DNA of 64,000 nt, taken from Cenococcum geophilum 1.58. Taxonomy: Eukaryota > Ascomycota > Dothideomycetes > Gloniales > Gloniaceae. Each line of letters begins with the position of its first letter. Position 1 is the stretch's first letter. The stretch is taken from NCBI GenBank assembly GCA_001692895.1, contig KV748217.1, positions 1,444,356 to 1,508,355 of the forward strand, in the 5' to 3' direction. The notes beneath the pieces were generated by a model. That model was given only the letters and a program-made list of their open reading frames with translations, made no database searches and had not been told where the DNA came from. This document shows positions 25,601 to 34,191 of this stretch, piece by piece. Made by a program: the position numbers and the translations under genes.

Positions 25601-26250
25601 AGTAAGTACTAATAGTATAAGATTCTTATATAGAATGGGCTTAATTACTTACCAAAATATAAGGTGTCTTTATTACTATAGTGGCTACTATAGTAGTAGA
25701 GACGCCTTAAATATTTAACGATTTAGACTTCGCATTACTAAAATCTAAAATTTTATTACGGGGAGCGCGATTAACGGCCCCTATTAACAGCTCTAACTAC
25801 GTCTAATTTTTAATTTATAAATTAGCAGATTTATAGATAATAGTTATTATAAGTAGCTCTAGGTGCGGTATATATAAAATCCTAATTATAGTATAAAGAA
25901 GTCGTAGCTACTAATATATAGTTCTAAGTAGTATTACGTAATAGAATTAGTTAGTATAATTACGCGGAAAAAAAATAGAAATTAATTAGGGAAAAAGGAC
26001 AAAAAAAATTAACTACCCCTTACTAATCTTATTAATATTAGAGGTATAGCTAAGCCTACTTATAGAGGGTTTTACTAAATATATATAAAATACCTTATAT
26101 AGCCACTAGGGTAACTAAGTAAGGCTATAAGGCTAGAAAGAAGGTTCTTAGTTAGGAATTATTACATTCTTAGGGGTTACGTAACTTCTTATATAAGTAA
26201 TATTTCCGCCCTTTATAAAAACTTAAAAAATTCTAAAAATTGATTAACAC
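25601..26250. repeat. Degenerate repeat, copy 2, and AT-rich spacer
   Basis: The inverted-repeat segment at 25662-25710 (AAGGTGTCT...AGACGCCTT) is a decayed version of the stem at 24578-24627. The rest to 26250 is TA-rich with no recognised gene. The 3' end of the Helitron whose helicase lies to the right may be in this stretch, but I found no convincing hairpin/CTRR terminus. Confidence 0.4.
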
Positions 26251-26252
26251 TA

Positions 26253-26677
26253 ACGTAATCTATTAGCCAGTAGCCTATATTACTAAGTGGCCTACTTTAA
26301 AAACTCACCAAAAACCCTAAAAATCGTTCTTTAATATCTTAACAATAGCTTAGTAATAATTTATAAAAATTTATAATTAGACTTTTATACTTATTTTAAG
26401 ACCTCTATTATAGTTTTAAAGTAATTGGTTTAGCTATTATTAATATATTAAGATTTATTAAGATTTAGTTCTTAAATTTAAGCTTAATTATTATATCTTA
26501 AGAACTACCTATTAAATTAGTTTAAAACTTTAATAGAGGTCTTAAAATAAGTATGAGAGTCTAATTATAAATTTTTATAATTTATTATTAAGCCGTTGTT
26601 AAGATATTAAAGAACGATTTTGGAGTTTTTTGGAGTGGGCCGCTTAGTAATGTGGGCCACTAGCTAATAGATTACGT
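26253..26677. mobile_element. Palindromic MITE with TA target duplication
   Basis: A 425-bp element beginning ACGTAATCTATTAGC and ending with its reverse complement, flanked by TA (26251-26252 and 26678-26679). The inverted arms run well over 150 bp with few mismatches, so the whole unit can fold back on itself. A TA duplication with long inverted repeats suggests mobilisation by a Tc1/mariner-type transposase. It lies just beyond the C-terminal end of the Helitron helicase. Confidence 0.8.
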
Positions 26678-26879
26678 TATAAACAGCAGCAATATTAATC
26701 CAGTAATACTGCCAATTCTCCCTATATATTATTGTATATATATCTAACAGCTTTAAAAGCGGTAAGAAGGTAAAACAGATAGGGGGGTTAAAAAAAATAG
26801 ATTTCGTGGCTAAGCTATTTAAAAGTTAGGAAACTAAGATAAATACTATATTCTCTGCTTACCTTTAAGCTAGTACATA

Positions 26880-27328
26880 ATTTCCTATTTAGGAAAAGTC
26901 GTTTATAAGTAGTTACTACTGCCTCTGTATAAAATCTTCTTATTATACCTCTTTAGTCTTACTTATAGATAACTAAAATCGTTTTATATTAAACTTATAT
27001 TTAAATATAAGCCCTAAAAGCTTCTTAACTCGTAAGATTGCTATATAGATTAGCCTAGCTATTTTATTCTTTTCCTTAATATCTAGAACCACCTAGTTAA
27101 GTATTAGGCCCTAGCTTTTATATATAGTAAGAGTAAAAGCTAGAGTAACTAGAAATTAACGCTATAAGTAAAAGCCTTTTATACCCTCCTACTTATAAAG
27201 TACGGAAAATATAGGGATAACTTTCTTACTATCCTACTAAGTAAATAGGGCAAGTCCGTTATACTCATTTACCGTAATTAGTAGTAACTAAGGCTGATCC
27301 TTTTTAATATCCGCGTGTCCCTTCTATA
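26880..27328 (-). pseudogene. Helitron-type PIF1 helicase, C-terminal part
   Basis: The minus strand encodes PIF1/Helitron helicase C-terminal motifs: LTIYKS followed by GL and VVLDIKEKNKIARL, then IAILRVKKLLGLIF (motif VI region) at about 27020-27130. Upstream at 27250-27325 is KGHADIKKDQP..LLITVNEYNGLALF. The frame continues on the other side of element A at 29135. RIP-type stops interrupt it. Nothing recognisable follows motif VI toward 26880. Confidence 0.72.
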
Positions 27329-27339
27329 CATCAGCATTT

Positions 27340-27710
27340 TGTTAGGGTGCCAAGATCCTGGAGGCCTCCTGATAGGATTTTGATTTTCCTAATCGTCTTG
27401 ATCGTCCTGATAGGCTCCTAGAGGCTCCTGGCAGGATTTTAATTTTCCTGATCGTCCTGATAGGCTCCTAACAGGAACCTACTATCCTGATGCGATCCTG
27501 ATAGGACCCTACCATCCTAATGCAATCCTGATAGGATTTTAATTTTCCTGATCGTCCTGATAGGCTCCTGACAGGACCCTACTATCCTGATGCGTTCCTG
27601 ATGCGTTCCTGATAAGACCCTATTATCCTAATGCGTTCCTGATAGGACTCTATCATCCTAATGCGTTCCTAACAGGACTATTATCCTGATGCGTTCCTGA
27701 CAGGAACGCC
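27340..27710. repeat. TCCTGATGCGTTCCTGACAG-type minisatellite
   Basis: Imperfect units of about 20-40 bp built from TCCTGATAGG, TCCTGACAGG and TCCTGATGCG, sometimes joined by GATTTTAATTTT. They run from inside the left end of element A up to the 12-bp array. Confidence 0.8.
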
Positions 27711-27713
27711 CCC

Positions 27714-28165
27714 CACGAAGCTCTGCACGAAGCTCTGCACGAAGCTCTGCACGAAGCTCTGCACGAAGCTCTGCACGAAGCTCTGCACGAAGCTTTGCAC
27801 GAAGCTCTGCACGAAGCTTTGCACGAAGCTTTGCACGAAGCTCTGCACGAAGCTTTGCACGAAGCTCTGCACGAAGCTCTGCACGAAGCTCTGCACGAAG
27901 CTTTGCACGAAGCTCTGCACGAAGCTTTGCACGAAGCTCTGCACGAAGCTTTGCACGAAGCTCTGTGCACGAAGCTTTGCACGAAGCTCTGCACGAAGCT
28001 CTACACGAAGCTCTACACGAAGCTCTGCACGAAGCTCTACACGAAGCTCTACACGAAGCTCTACACGAAGCTCTACGCATAGAGGCTCTGCACGAGGCTC
28101 TGCGCGAAGCTCTGCGTACGGAGGCTCTACACGAAGCTCTGCACAAAGGTCTACACGAAGCGACA
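27714..28165. repeat. 12-bp CACGAAGCTCTG array in element A
   Basis: About 37 head-to-tail units of GCACGAAGCTCT with variants (CTTT for CTCT, TACACG for GCACG). A 2-bp slip near 27966 shifts the phase. Because 12 is divisible by 3, all six phases stay open as HEAL, RAS and FVQS repeats; these are not genes. Confidence 0.95.
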
Positions 28166-28172
28166 CATATTA

Positions 28173-28201
28173 CTATCGGGTCCCCGCTATATGCCCGATA
28201 G
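28173..28201. other. Conserved hairpin of the A/B core
   Basis: CTATCGGG (28173-28180) pairs with CCCGATAG (28194-28201) across a 13-nt loop (TCCCCGCTATATG). Element B has the same 8-bp stem and a 13-nt loop at 32634-32662 with only two loop differences. CACGTGC follows a few bases further along in both. Confidence 0.75.
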
Positions 28202-28916
28202 CGTCTACACGTGCCTCTGCCAAGTATGTCTCCTATGTAGCTACCTTATTTTTTTTTACCCTTCCTTCCTTACATCCTCCCTACCTAGGGAGGTACCAGA
28301 ACGGGAGCTAGTAGAGGACCGTCGCCAGAACCAGACGACCGTCGTAGAACTAGACGACCGTTACCAGGACCAGACGACCGTTCGAACAACTAGCCAGCGA
28401 ACACTACGAACGATTCAATNAATCGATCGATCGAATTGAACCAGAGCTTCGATATTGGCCCGTCACCGAATCGAATTAAGGCCTCCTAGGGAGGCACCCC
28501 AGACAACCACCGTTCGAATGTACAGCTAGAGCCTTCGACCAGGCCGACCCCCCAATTAAATCTGATACTAATACATAGGCAGGCAGGCAGGCAGGCAGGC
28601 CCTAGGCCTAGTTAGGAAATCAGTACACGGCCGGGGGATTATCGAGAACACCGCCAATCGACGATTTGGAGCCTCTGCGAAGGCTTCCCCCTCGATCGAT
28701 CGCTCAACGATCGTCCCCCTAGAACGACGCAGGGCTCCTATGACAGACAGATACAGGCAGTAGGCAGGAAGGATCAATTTGGATTATGTATCCTGTATAT
28801 AGCATAGGGCTCAAAATTAAACTAATTTTCATATTTATTGGCTGGCTGTGAATACTAGAGCATTAATACACCTTATTTTTAAATTTCCTAATTATTATCC
28901 TAATTGTCCTAATTGT

Positions 28917-29010
28917 ACTGATGGTCCTGATGGTCCTGGAGATCCTGGAGGTCCTGGAGGTCCTAGAGGTCCTAGTGGTCCGTGTAATCCGTGTAGTCCG
29001 TGTGGTCCGG
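28917..29010 (+). repeat. 9-bp GGTCCTGGA-type repeat
   Basis: About ten 9-bp units reading Gly-Pro-X in one plus-strand phase (collagen-like), ending in GTCCGTGTA variants. It lies in the tail of element A and is absent from element B. It is probably a simple repeat, not a coding gene. Confidence 0.7.
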
Positions 29011-29134
29011 GTGCGCTCCTAATAGGCTCCTAATAGGATACCGAGTGTAAGTGTCTCCTAGGGCTCCTGACAGCCCTGTTAGGAGCTATTAGGAGCTGTC
29101 AGTACTGTTAGGAGGCATGAACATTTTGCTGATG

Positions 29135-30134
29135 TATAATATCTTTAACTATACTAGTAGTACCGTTTACTACGCCTAGTTTAACCTAGGTATTTTATAT
29201 TAGTATTACTTTTACGCCAATATATAGGGCTAGATTATCTATAGTATCGTACTAATTAAAAGTAACTTTCCGTATACCTATACTAGTGTTAACTAACTTA
29301 ATAGCTACTACTAGCTATAAAAGGTTACGAAGCTAAGTAGTATTATATTTACCTATAGTAGCGCGTATACTATATAGCCAAATTATATTATTAAAGCCCG
29401 TAACCTTATTAGTAGATAGGCCCTACTTATACCTAATTAAAAAAAGCTTCTAGGTTAAATTACTTATAGAATTACTACGTAGCTCTATAAGGGCGGTCCT
29501 TAATATAAAGCTTTTAAGATTATTACTACCCTACTATATAACTTAATCTAGGATAGCTGTTTGGTTAATTACCTTATAGGCTCCTTTTTTATAGCTAGCG
29601 AGCTCTAACGGCCTAGCGGGTAGATTACTATATAAGGCCGCCTAATTTATAGGGGGAAGCTAATAGAAATCGCCTACTAGTAAGATATTTAAGCCTTTAA
29701 AGTAGTTATTACTATATATAGGGTAGATCTAACAGAGGCGGCGATTAATTTAGGCTAGATATATTTACCTAATTATAGATTTCTTATTAAGGACAAGATA
29801 GTAAATATTATTAAAAGCTTATTATAGAGGCGTAAGACTAGTAGTAGGCAATTTCTTAAATAGGCGATTTACTAATAACCTTAATAGATTATATATAGCT
29901 CTACTCTTAATATTAAAGGCAGCTACCCTAGTAGGGGTCACTTAAGCTAATAGCATTGGCTTATTATTAGCCCTTACTATATTATAGAGCGTAGTAAAAA
30001 GGACAGTAATAAGATATAATTTACCGGTTTATGCCTCTCTATTAACGTTAATCCGCAGTAGGGAGAAGCTAAGACCTACTTAGATCTGCCTATAGTAATT
30101 AACTATAATATTATAAATATAATACTAGCCTAGT
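29135..30134 (-). pseudogene. Helitron-type PIF1 helicase, central part with Walker motifs
   Basis: The minus strand carries the ATP-binding motif as INVNREA.TGKLYLI (about 30040), which corresponds to the GxAGTGKS Walker A of the family. Then come LVLNKKSII in place of the DEKSM Walker B (about 29760), LLVGDFYQLPP (about 29665) and ALYIGVKVIL..VKLGVVNGTTSIVKDII (about 29140-29240). PIF1-family helicases unwind DNA 5' to 3'; in Helitrons they form the C-terminal half of the Rep-Hel protein. Key residues are altered by C-to-T/G-to-A changes and many stops are present, so it is inactive. It could instead be a free-standing PIF1-like repeat gene, because the Rep half is not visible. Confidence 0.75.
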
Positions 30135-30251
30135 TGTTACGGACCTTATATTAGCAGTAGTAGCACTACTAAGGAGAGATATAAATGGGTTAGTTAAGAT
30201 AGTATAGGAGGCGCTGGAACCAGTCGAGCTATAGGACGAGGGGTAACCGAG

Positions 30252-30419
30252 TTTTTTTTTTTTTTTTTTTGAAATCATACACCGTTTTAGCTGCCCTAAG
30301 GGCGCTATGCCGGGTCTTCTATTTTATAGAGGTAGATCCTAGGTAATCACCCGTCTTATCTACAGCAGTGATTCCGTAAGGCCCTTATCCGCCTATCTAC
30401 TACGTACTATAGGTGTACG
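30252..30419 (-). other. LINE 3' untranslated region and poly-A tail
   Basis: Nineteen T on the plus strand (30252-30270), then a short stretch without recognised coding capacity up to the end of ORF2. This marks the 3' end of the minus-strand LINE. Confidence 0.75.
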
Positions 30420-31090
30420 GTGCCTAGGAGAGAAGCAAACGCCTAAAATCACCAAGTCTGAATTGAGAATTAAACGCCAGAGTAATATAATTATAAGGAT
30501 ATATATAAGCAGGGTAAGTTCCTATATAAAGGAGATAATCGAAATTAAATAATTAAAAAGTAGTAAGTATATAAATTACCTCCGTTCCGTACCGTATATA
30601 AAAGCTAGGCCTATTTTACGGGTCTAGAGTTCTTGCTTTAATACTGTCCGTCTTCCGCTAACGTCGCGTATAACTACTAAGAGAGACTTAGTTAGTTACT
30701 TTAAGTCTATCCCTGGCCTCTAGAAACTGCCCTAGGAGGCCTATTTATATTATATATTATGCTACTTTCTTTACTAACCATACTAGGTTTAAGATTAATT
30801 TATAGCTCTAAGGTTGGCTATTATACAGCCAAACTGCTTTCCTTAGATCCTTAAAGTTGGGGTATTTAATTAGGACGTGTCGCCCTATCTATTTGTCCCC
30901 GCATATACACCTTAAGTTAGGCGCGCGTTTAATCCTATAGAGGTAGCTTTTAAGGGCTACCTTGCCTGTACGGATCTATGTAAGGGTAGCAGAGAAAGCC
31001 TTTAGTAAACCCCTATATACCCTTAGTCTCTGCTTTAAATTTTTTAGTACTAGTCTATATAATTCTCTCCCGGTCTCTCCTGTCTCCTAC
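30420..31090 (-). pseudogene. LINE ORF2, C-terminal CCHC region
   Basis: Reads ETGETGRELYRLVLKNLKQ, then RVYRGLLKAFSATL..IRTGKVALKSYLYRIKRAPN, then LRCICGDK.IGRHVLIKYPNF. This is the cysteine/histidine signature found after RNase H in Tad1-clade LINEs (CxCG...H....C). The frame follows directly from 34192 once element B and one copy of its 2-bp duplication are removed. The stop codon could not be fixed. Confidence 0.8.
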
Positions 31091-31583
31091 TTCATCAGGA
31101 AATTTTTTTTGGGGCTCGTTGTTGCGGTTTGCGGCAAATTGCCGCAAACCGTACGGTTGCGGCAGGTGGATATGGTTGATAGCAATTTGCGCAAAACGCA
31201 CGTTTTATAACAAAATCGCAGCACCTAATAGCAAATTGCGGCAAAATGCTACCCCTATAAATAAATTGCAGTAAAACGCTACCCTATAAATAAATAGCGC
31301 GCAAACTGTACGAATTGTAAAAACTATACGAATTGTATAAACCGTACGAATTGTATAAACTATACGAATTATATAAACCGTACGAATTGTAAAAACTGTA
31401 CAAATTGTAACTATATAAATTATAATTATATTATATAATAACCAAATTATCACATATTCCCATAGATTTCTATAATATACTTTTAAATATATTTATATTA
31501 TAACTATATAAAATGTAGAGCTATCTACTTTGGGCGTTAAGGGGGAAGCCTCTCGCAGAGGCTCTAAATTATCTACCTACCTA

Positions 31584-31584
<1 letters not shown>

Positions 31585-31634
<50 letters not shown>

Positions 31635-31668
31635 ACCTGCCTGCCTACCTACCTGCCTGCCTGCTTGG
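31585..31668. repeat. GCCT tetranucleotide microsatellite
   Basis: About twenty GCCT/ACCT units, extended by TGTC/CGTC variants to about 31705. It corresponds to the GGCA run at 28576-28600 in element A, at the same place in the module order. Confidence 0.9.
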
Positions 31669-31824
31669 CTAACCTACCTGTCTGTCTGTCCGTCCGTCTA
31701 TACCTACCCGTCTATGCCTACCTGTCTGTGCTACCTGTTCTATGTCACCTTGATTCGATCGGATCGATTAAATCGTTTATCGTTGTTCGCTAGCTAGTCG
31801 TTCGAACGGTTGTTGGTGTGGCCT

Positions 31825-32525
31825 CTGGCGACGGTCCGTGTGGCGATGACGACGGTCCGTCTAGCTCTGGCGACCGGTCATCTGGCTCCGGCGACGGCCG
31901 TTCTAGCTCTGACGACGGTCGTCCAGCTCTGGCGACGGTCATCTGGCTCCGGCGACGGTCGTCTGGCTCTGACGGGTCGGTCTAAGCTCTGGCGACGGTC
32001 ATTCTGGCTCCGGCGACGGGCCGTCTAGCTCTGACGACGGTCGTCCAGCTCTGGCGACGGTCATCTGGCTCCGGCGGACGGTCGTCTGGCTCTGACGGTC
32101 GTCTAGCTCTGGCGACGGTCATCTGGCTCCGGCGACGCTCTAGCTCTGACGACGGTCTCTCAGCTCTGGCGACGTGTCATCTGGCTCCGGCGACGGTCGT
32201 CTGGCTCTGACGGTCGTCTAGCTCTGGCGACGGTCATCTGGCTCCGGCGGACGGTCGTCTAGCTCTGACGACGGTCGTCTGGCTCTGACGGTCGTCTAGC
32301 TCTGGCGACGGTCATTCTGGCTCCGGCGGACGGTCGTCCAGCTCTGACGACGGTCGTCCAGCTCTGGCGACGGTCATCTGGCTCCGGCGACGGTCGTTCT
32401 AGCTCTGACGATGGTCGTCTAGCTCTGACGACGGTCGTTCTGGCTCTGACGGTCGTCTAGCTCTGGCGACGGTCGTCTGGCTCCGGCGACGGCTCGTCTA
32501 GCTCCGGCGACGGTCGTCTGCTGGC
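31825..32525. repeat. GACGGTCGTCTGGCTC-type minisatellite
   Basis: Alternating units of CTCTGGCGACGGTCATCTGG and CTCCGGCGACGGTCGTCTAG with a shorter CTCTGACGGTCGTCTAG variant. GC-rich and not RIP-altered. Element A has only two or three such units at 28318-28395. Confidence 0.9.
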
Positions 32526-32633
32526 TGTCGTTTCTGGGTGTCTTCCTAGGTTGGGAGGATGTAAGGGAAGGGTAAAAAAATGAGGTGGCTACCTAGGTTG
32601 TATATAGGGTATACTGCAGAGCACGTGTAGAGG

Positions 32634-32662
32634 CTATCGGGAATACAGCGGGGACCCGATAG
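32634..32662. other. Conserved hairpin of the A/B core (element B copy)
   Basis: CTATCGGG (32634-32641) and CCCGATAG (32655-32662) with a 13-nt loop; the counterpart of 28173-28201. Confidence 0.75.
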
Positions 32663-32689
32663 TAGTGTGTCGCGCGCACACACAAAGGT

Positions 32690-33920
32690 TTTGTGTAGAG
32701 CTTCGTGTAGAGCCTCCGTATGCAGAGCTTCGCGCAGAGCCTCGTGTAGAGCTTCGTAGAGCTTTATGCAGAGCCTTCGTGTAGAGCTTCATATAGAGCT
32801 TTGTGCAGACTTCGTGTAGAGCTTCGTGCAGAGCCTTGTGTAGAGCTTCGTGTAGAGCTTCGTGCAGAGCCTCGTGCAGAGCCTCTATATGCAGAGCTTT
32901 GTGTAGAGCCTCGTGTAGAGCCTCGTGCAAAGCTTCGTGTAGAGCTTCGTGTAGAGCTTCGTGTAGAGCTTTGTGTGTAGAGCTTCGTGCAGAGCTTCGT
33001 ACAGAGCCCCGTGTAGAAGCCTCGTGCAGAGCCTCTGTACGCAGAGCTTTGTGTAGAGCCTCGTGTAGAGCCTCGTGCAAAGCTTCGTGTAAAACTTCGT
33101 GCAGGGGCTTCGTGTAGAGCTTCGTGTAGAGCCTCTGTACGCAGAGCTTCGTGTAGAGCTTCGTGCAAAGCTTCGTGTAGAGCTTCGTGTAGAGCTTTGT
33201 GTAGAGCTCGTACAGAGCTTCGTACAGAGCTTCGTACAGAGCTCGTACAGAGCTTCGTACAGAGCTTCGTACAGAGCTCGTACAGAGCTTCGTGTAGAGC
33301 CTCGTGCAGAGCCTCTGTACGCAGAGCTTTGTGTAGAGCCTTGTGTAGAGCCTCGTGCCAAAGCTTCGTGTAAAGCTTCGTGCAGAGCTTCGTGCAGAGC
33401 TTCGTGTAGAGCTTCGTGTAGAGCCTCTGTACGCAGAGCTTCGTGTAGAGCATCGTGCAAAGCTTCGTGTAGAGCATCGTGTAGAGAGCTTCGTGTAGAG
33501 CTTCGTACAGAGCCTCGTGCGAGCCTCTGTACGCAGAGCTTCGTGTAGAGCCTCGTGTGGGAGCCTTCGTGCAAAGCTTCGTGTAGAGCTTCGTGTAGAG
33601 CTTCGTGTAGAGCTTCGTGTAGAGCTTCGTGTAGAGCTCGTGTAGAGCTTCGTGTAGAGCTTCGTGTAGAGCTTCGTGTAGAGCTTCGTGTAGAGCTTCG
33701 TGCAGAGCTTCGTGCACGAATTCGTGCAGAACTTCGTGTAGAGCCTCGTGCAGAGCCTCTGTACGCAGAGCTTTGTGTAGAGCCTCGTGTAGAGCCTCGT
33801 GCAAAGCTTCGTGTAGAGCTTCGCGCAGAGCTTTGTATAGAGCTTCGTGTAGAGCTTCGTGCAGAGCTTTGTGTAAAGCCTNGTNCAGAGCTTTGTGTAG
33901 AGCCTCGTGCAGAGCCTCTG
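32690..33920. repeat. 12-bp AGAGCTTCGTGT array with higher-order units
   Basis: About a hundred 12-bp units, the reverse complement of the array in element A. A longer landmark, CCTCTGTACGCAGAGCTT, recurs near 32881, 33031, 33131, 33309, 33423, 33523 and 33757, so larger blocks of about 100-230 bp have been duplicated. The long open phases on both strands are a product of the 12-bp period. Undetermined bases occur near 33884-33890. Confidence 0.93.
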
Positions 33921-33922
33921 CA

Positions 33923-34189
33923 TCAGGANTTTTTTTTTGGGNACGTTGTTGCAAGTNAAAATCGGGGTCTNCAAAACCTGCAGGCGTAAGTCGCAATTTT
34001 AGCATTTGCGGCAATTTGCAGCAATTTGCTACGAACACATAGATAGGGCAGGCGCGTGCATAGGTAGCCTATGTGTTTGTAGCAAATTGCTGCAAATCGC
34101 CGCAAATTGCCAAAATTGCGACTTACGCAGGTTTTGCAGACCCCGATTTTCGTTTGCAACAACGTGCCCAAAAAAAAAATTTCCTGATG
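33923..34189. repeat. 267-bp foldback at one end of element B
   Basis: 33923-34048 begins with the same CATCAGG/poly-T/CGTTGTTGCA end as the element and is an inverted copy of 34066-34189. The arms share AAATCGGGGTCT, AAAACCTGC, GTAAGTCGCAATTTT and AATTTGCTACAAACACATAG-like stretches. It is in effect a small palindromic MITE with the family's ends, forming one end of element B. Confidence 0.75.
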
Positions 34190-34191
34190 TT

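Larger units (their letters stand above)
27329..29134 (+). mobile_element. Minisatellite element A (TIR element, unknown family)
   Basis: A 1,806-bp insertion in the helicase frame with inverted ends CATCAGCA...TGCTGATG and the 2-bp duplication TA (27327-27328 and 29135-29136). Removing it with one TA rejoins the helicase frame. Order inside: TCCTGATGCG minisatellite (about 27340-27710), 12-bp CACGAAGCTCTG array (27714-28165), hairpin (28173-28201), CACGTGC, CT-rich block ending CCTACCTAGG (28256-28296), GACCGTCG minisatellite (28318-28395), ATCGATCGATCG block (about 28410-28437), GGCA microsatellite (28576-28600), GCCTCTGCGAAGGCTTC (about 28671-28687), a tail with a GGTCCTGGA repeat (28917-29010). 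It is GC-rich and almost free of RIP, unlike the surroundings. No transposase is seen. It shares its core order with element B. Confidence 0.8.
31093..34189 (-). mobile_element. Minisatellite element B (TIR element, unknown family)
   Basis: A 3,097-bp insertion in LINE ORF2 with inverted ends starting CATCAGGAAATTTTTTTT and reaching CGTTGTTGC (about 35 bp). It has the 2-bp duplication TT (31091-31092 and 34190-34191), and removing it restores the ORF2 phase. Read on the minus strand it runs: foldback end (34189-33923), 12-bp array (about 33920-32690), hairpin (32662-32634), GCACGTG, CT-rich block ending CCTAGG (about 32575-32545), GACCGTCG minisatellite (about 32525-31825), TCGATCCGATCGAAT block (about 31765-31750), GGCA microsatellite (31668-31585), GCCTCTGCGAGAGGCTTC (about 31565-31545), AT-rich tail. 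This is the order of element A, but the ends differ. It has no recognisable protein and is barely touched by RIP. Confidence 0.8.

Noticed and set aside
27653-28201. Several overlapping open frames on both strands (HEAL, RAS, FVQS repeats)
   Set aside because: A 12-bp repeat keeps every phase open; there is no start context, domain or conserved flank.
28848-29033. Collagen-like Gly-Pro-X open frame
   Set aside because: A 9-bp repeat of ten units inside element A, absent from element B; more likely a simple repeat.
30962-31453. Short open frames on both strands near the left end of element B
   Set aside because: They straddle the LINE/element B junction or an ACGAATTGTATAAAC-type repeat, so they cannot be old genes.
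32634-34042. Long open frames of up to about 446 codons on both strands
   Set aside because: They follow the 12-bp array of element B and its foldback; length reflects repeat phase, not selection.
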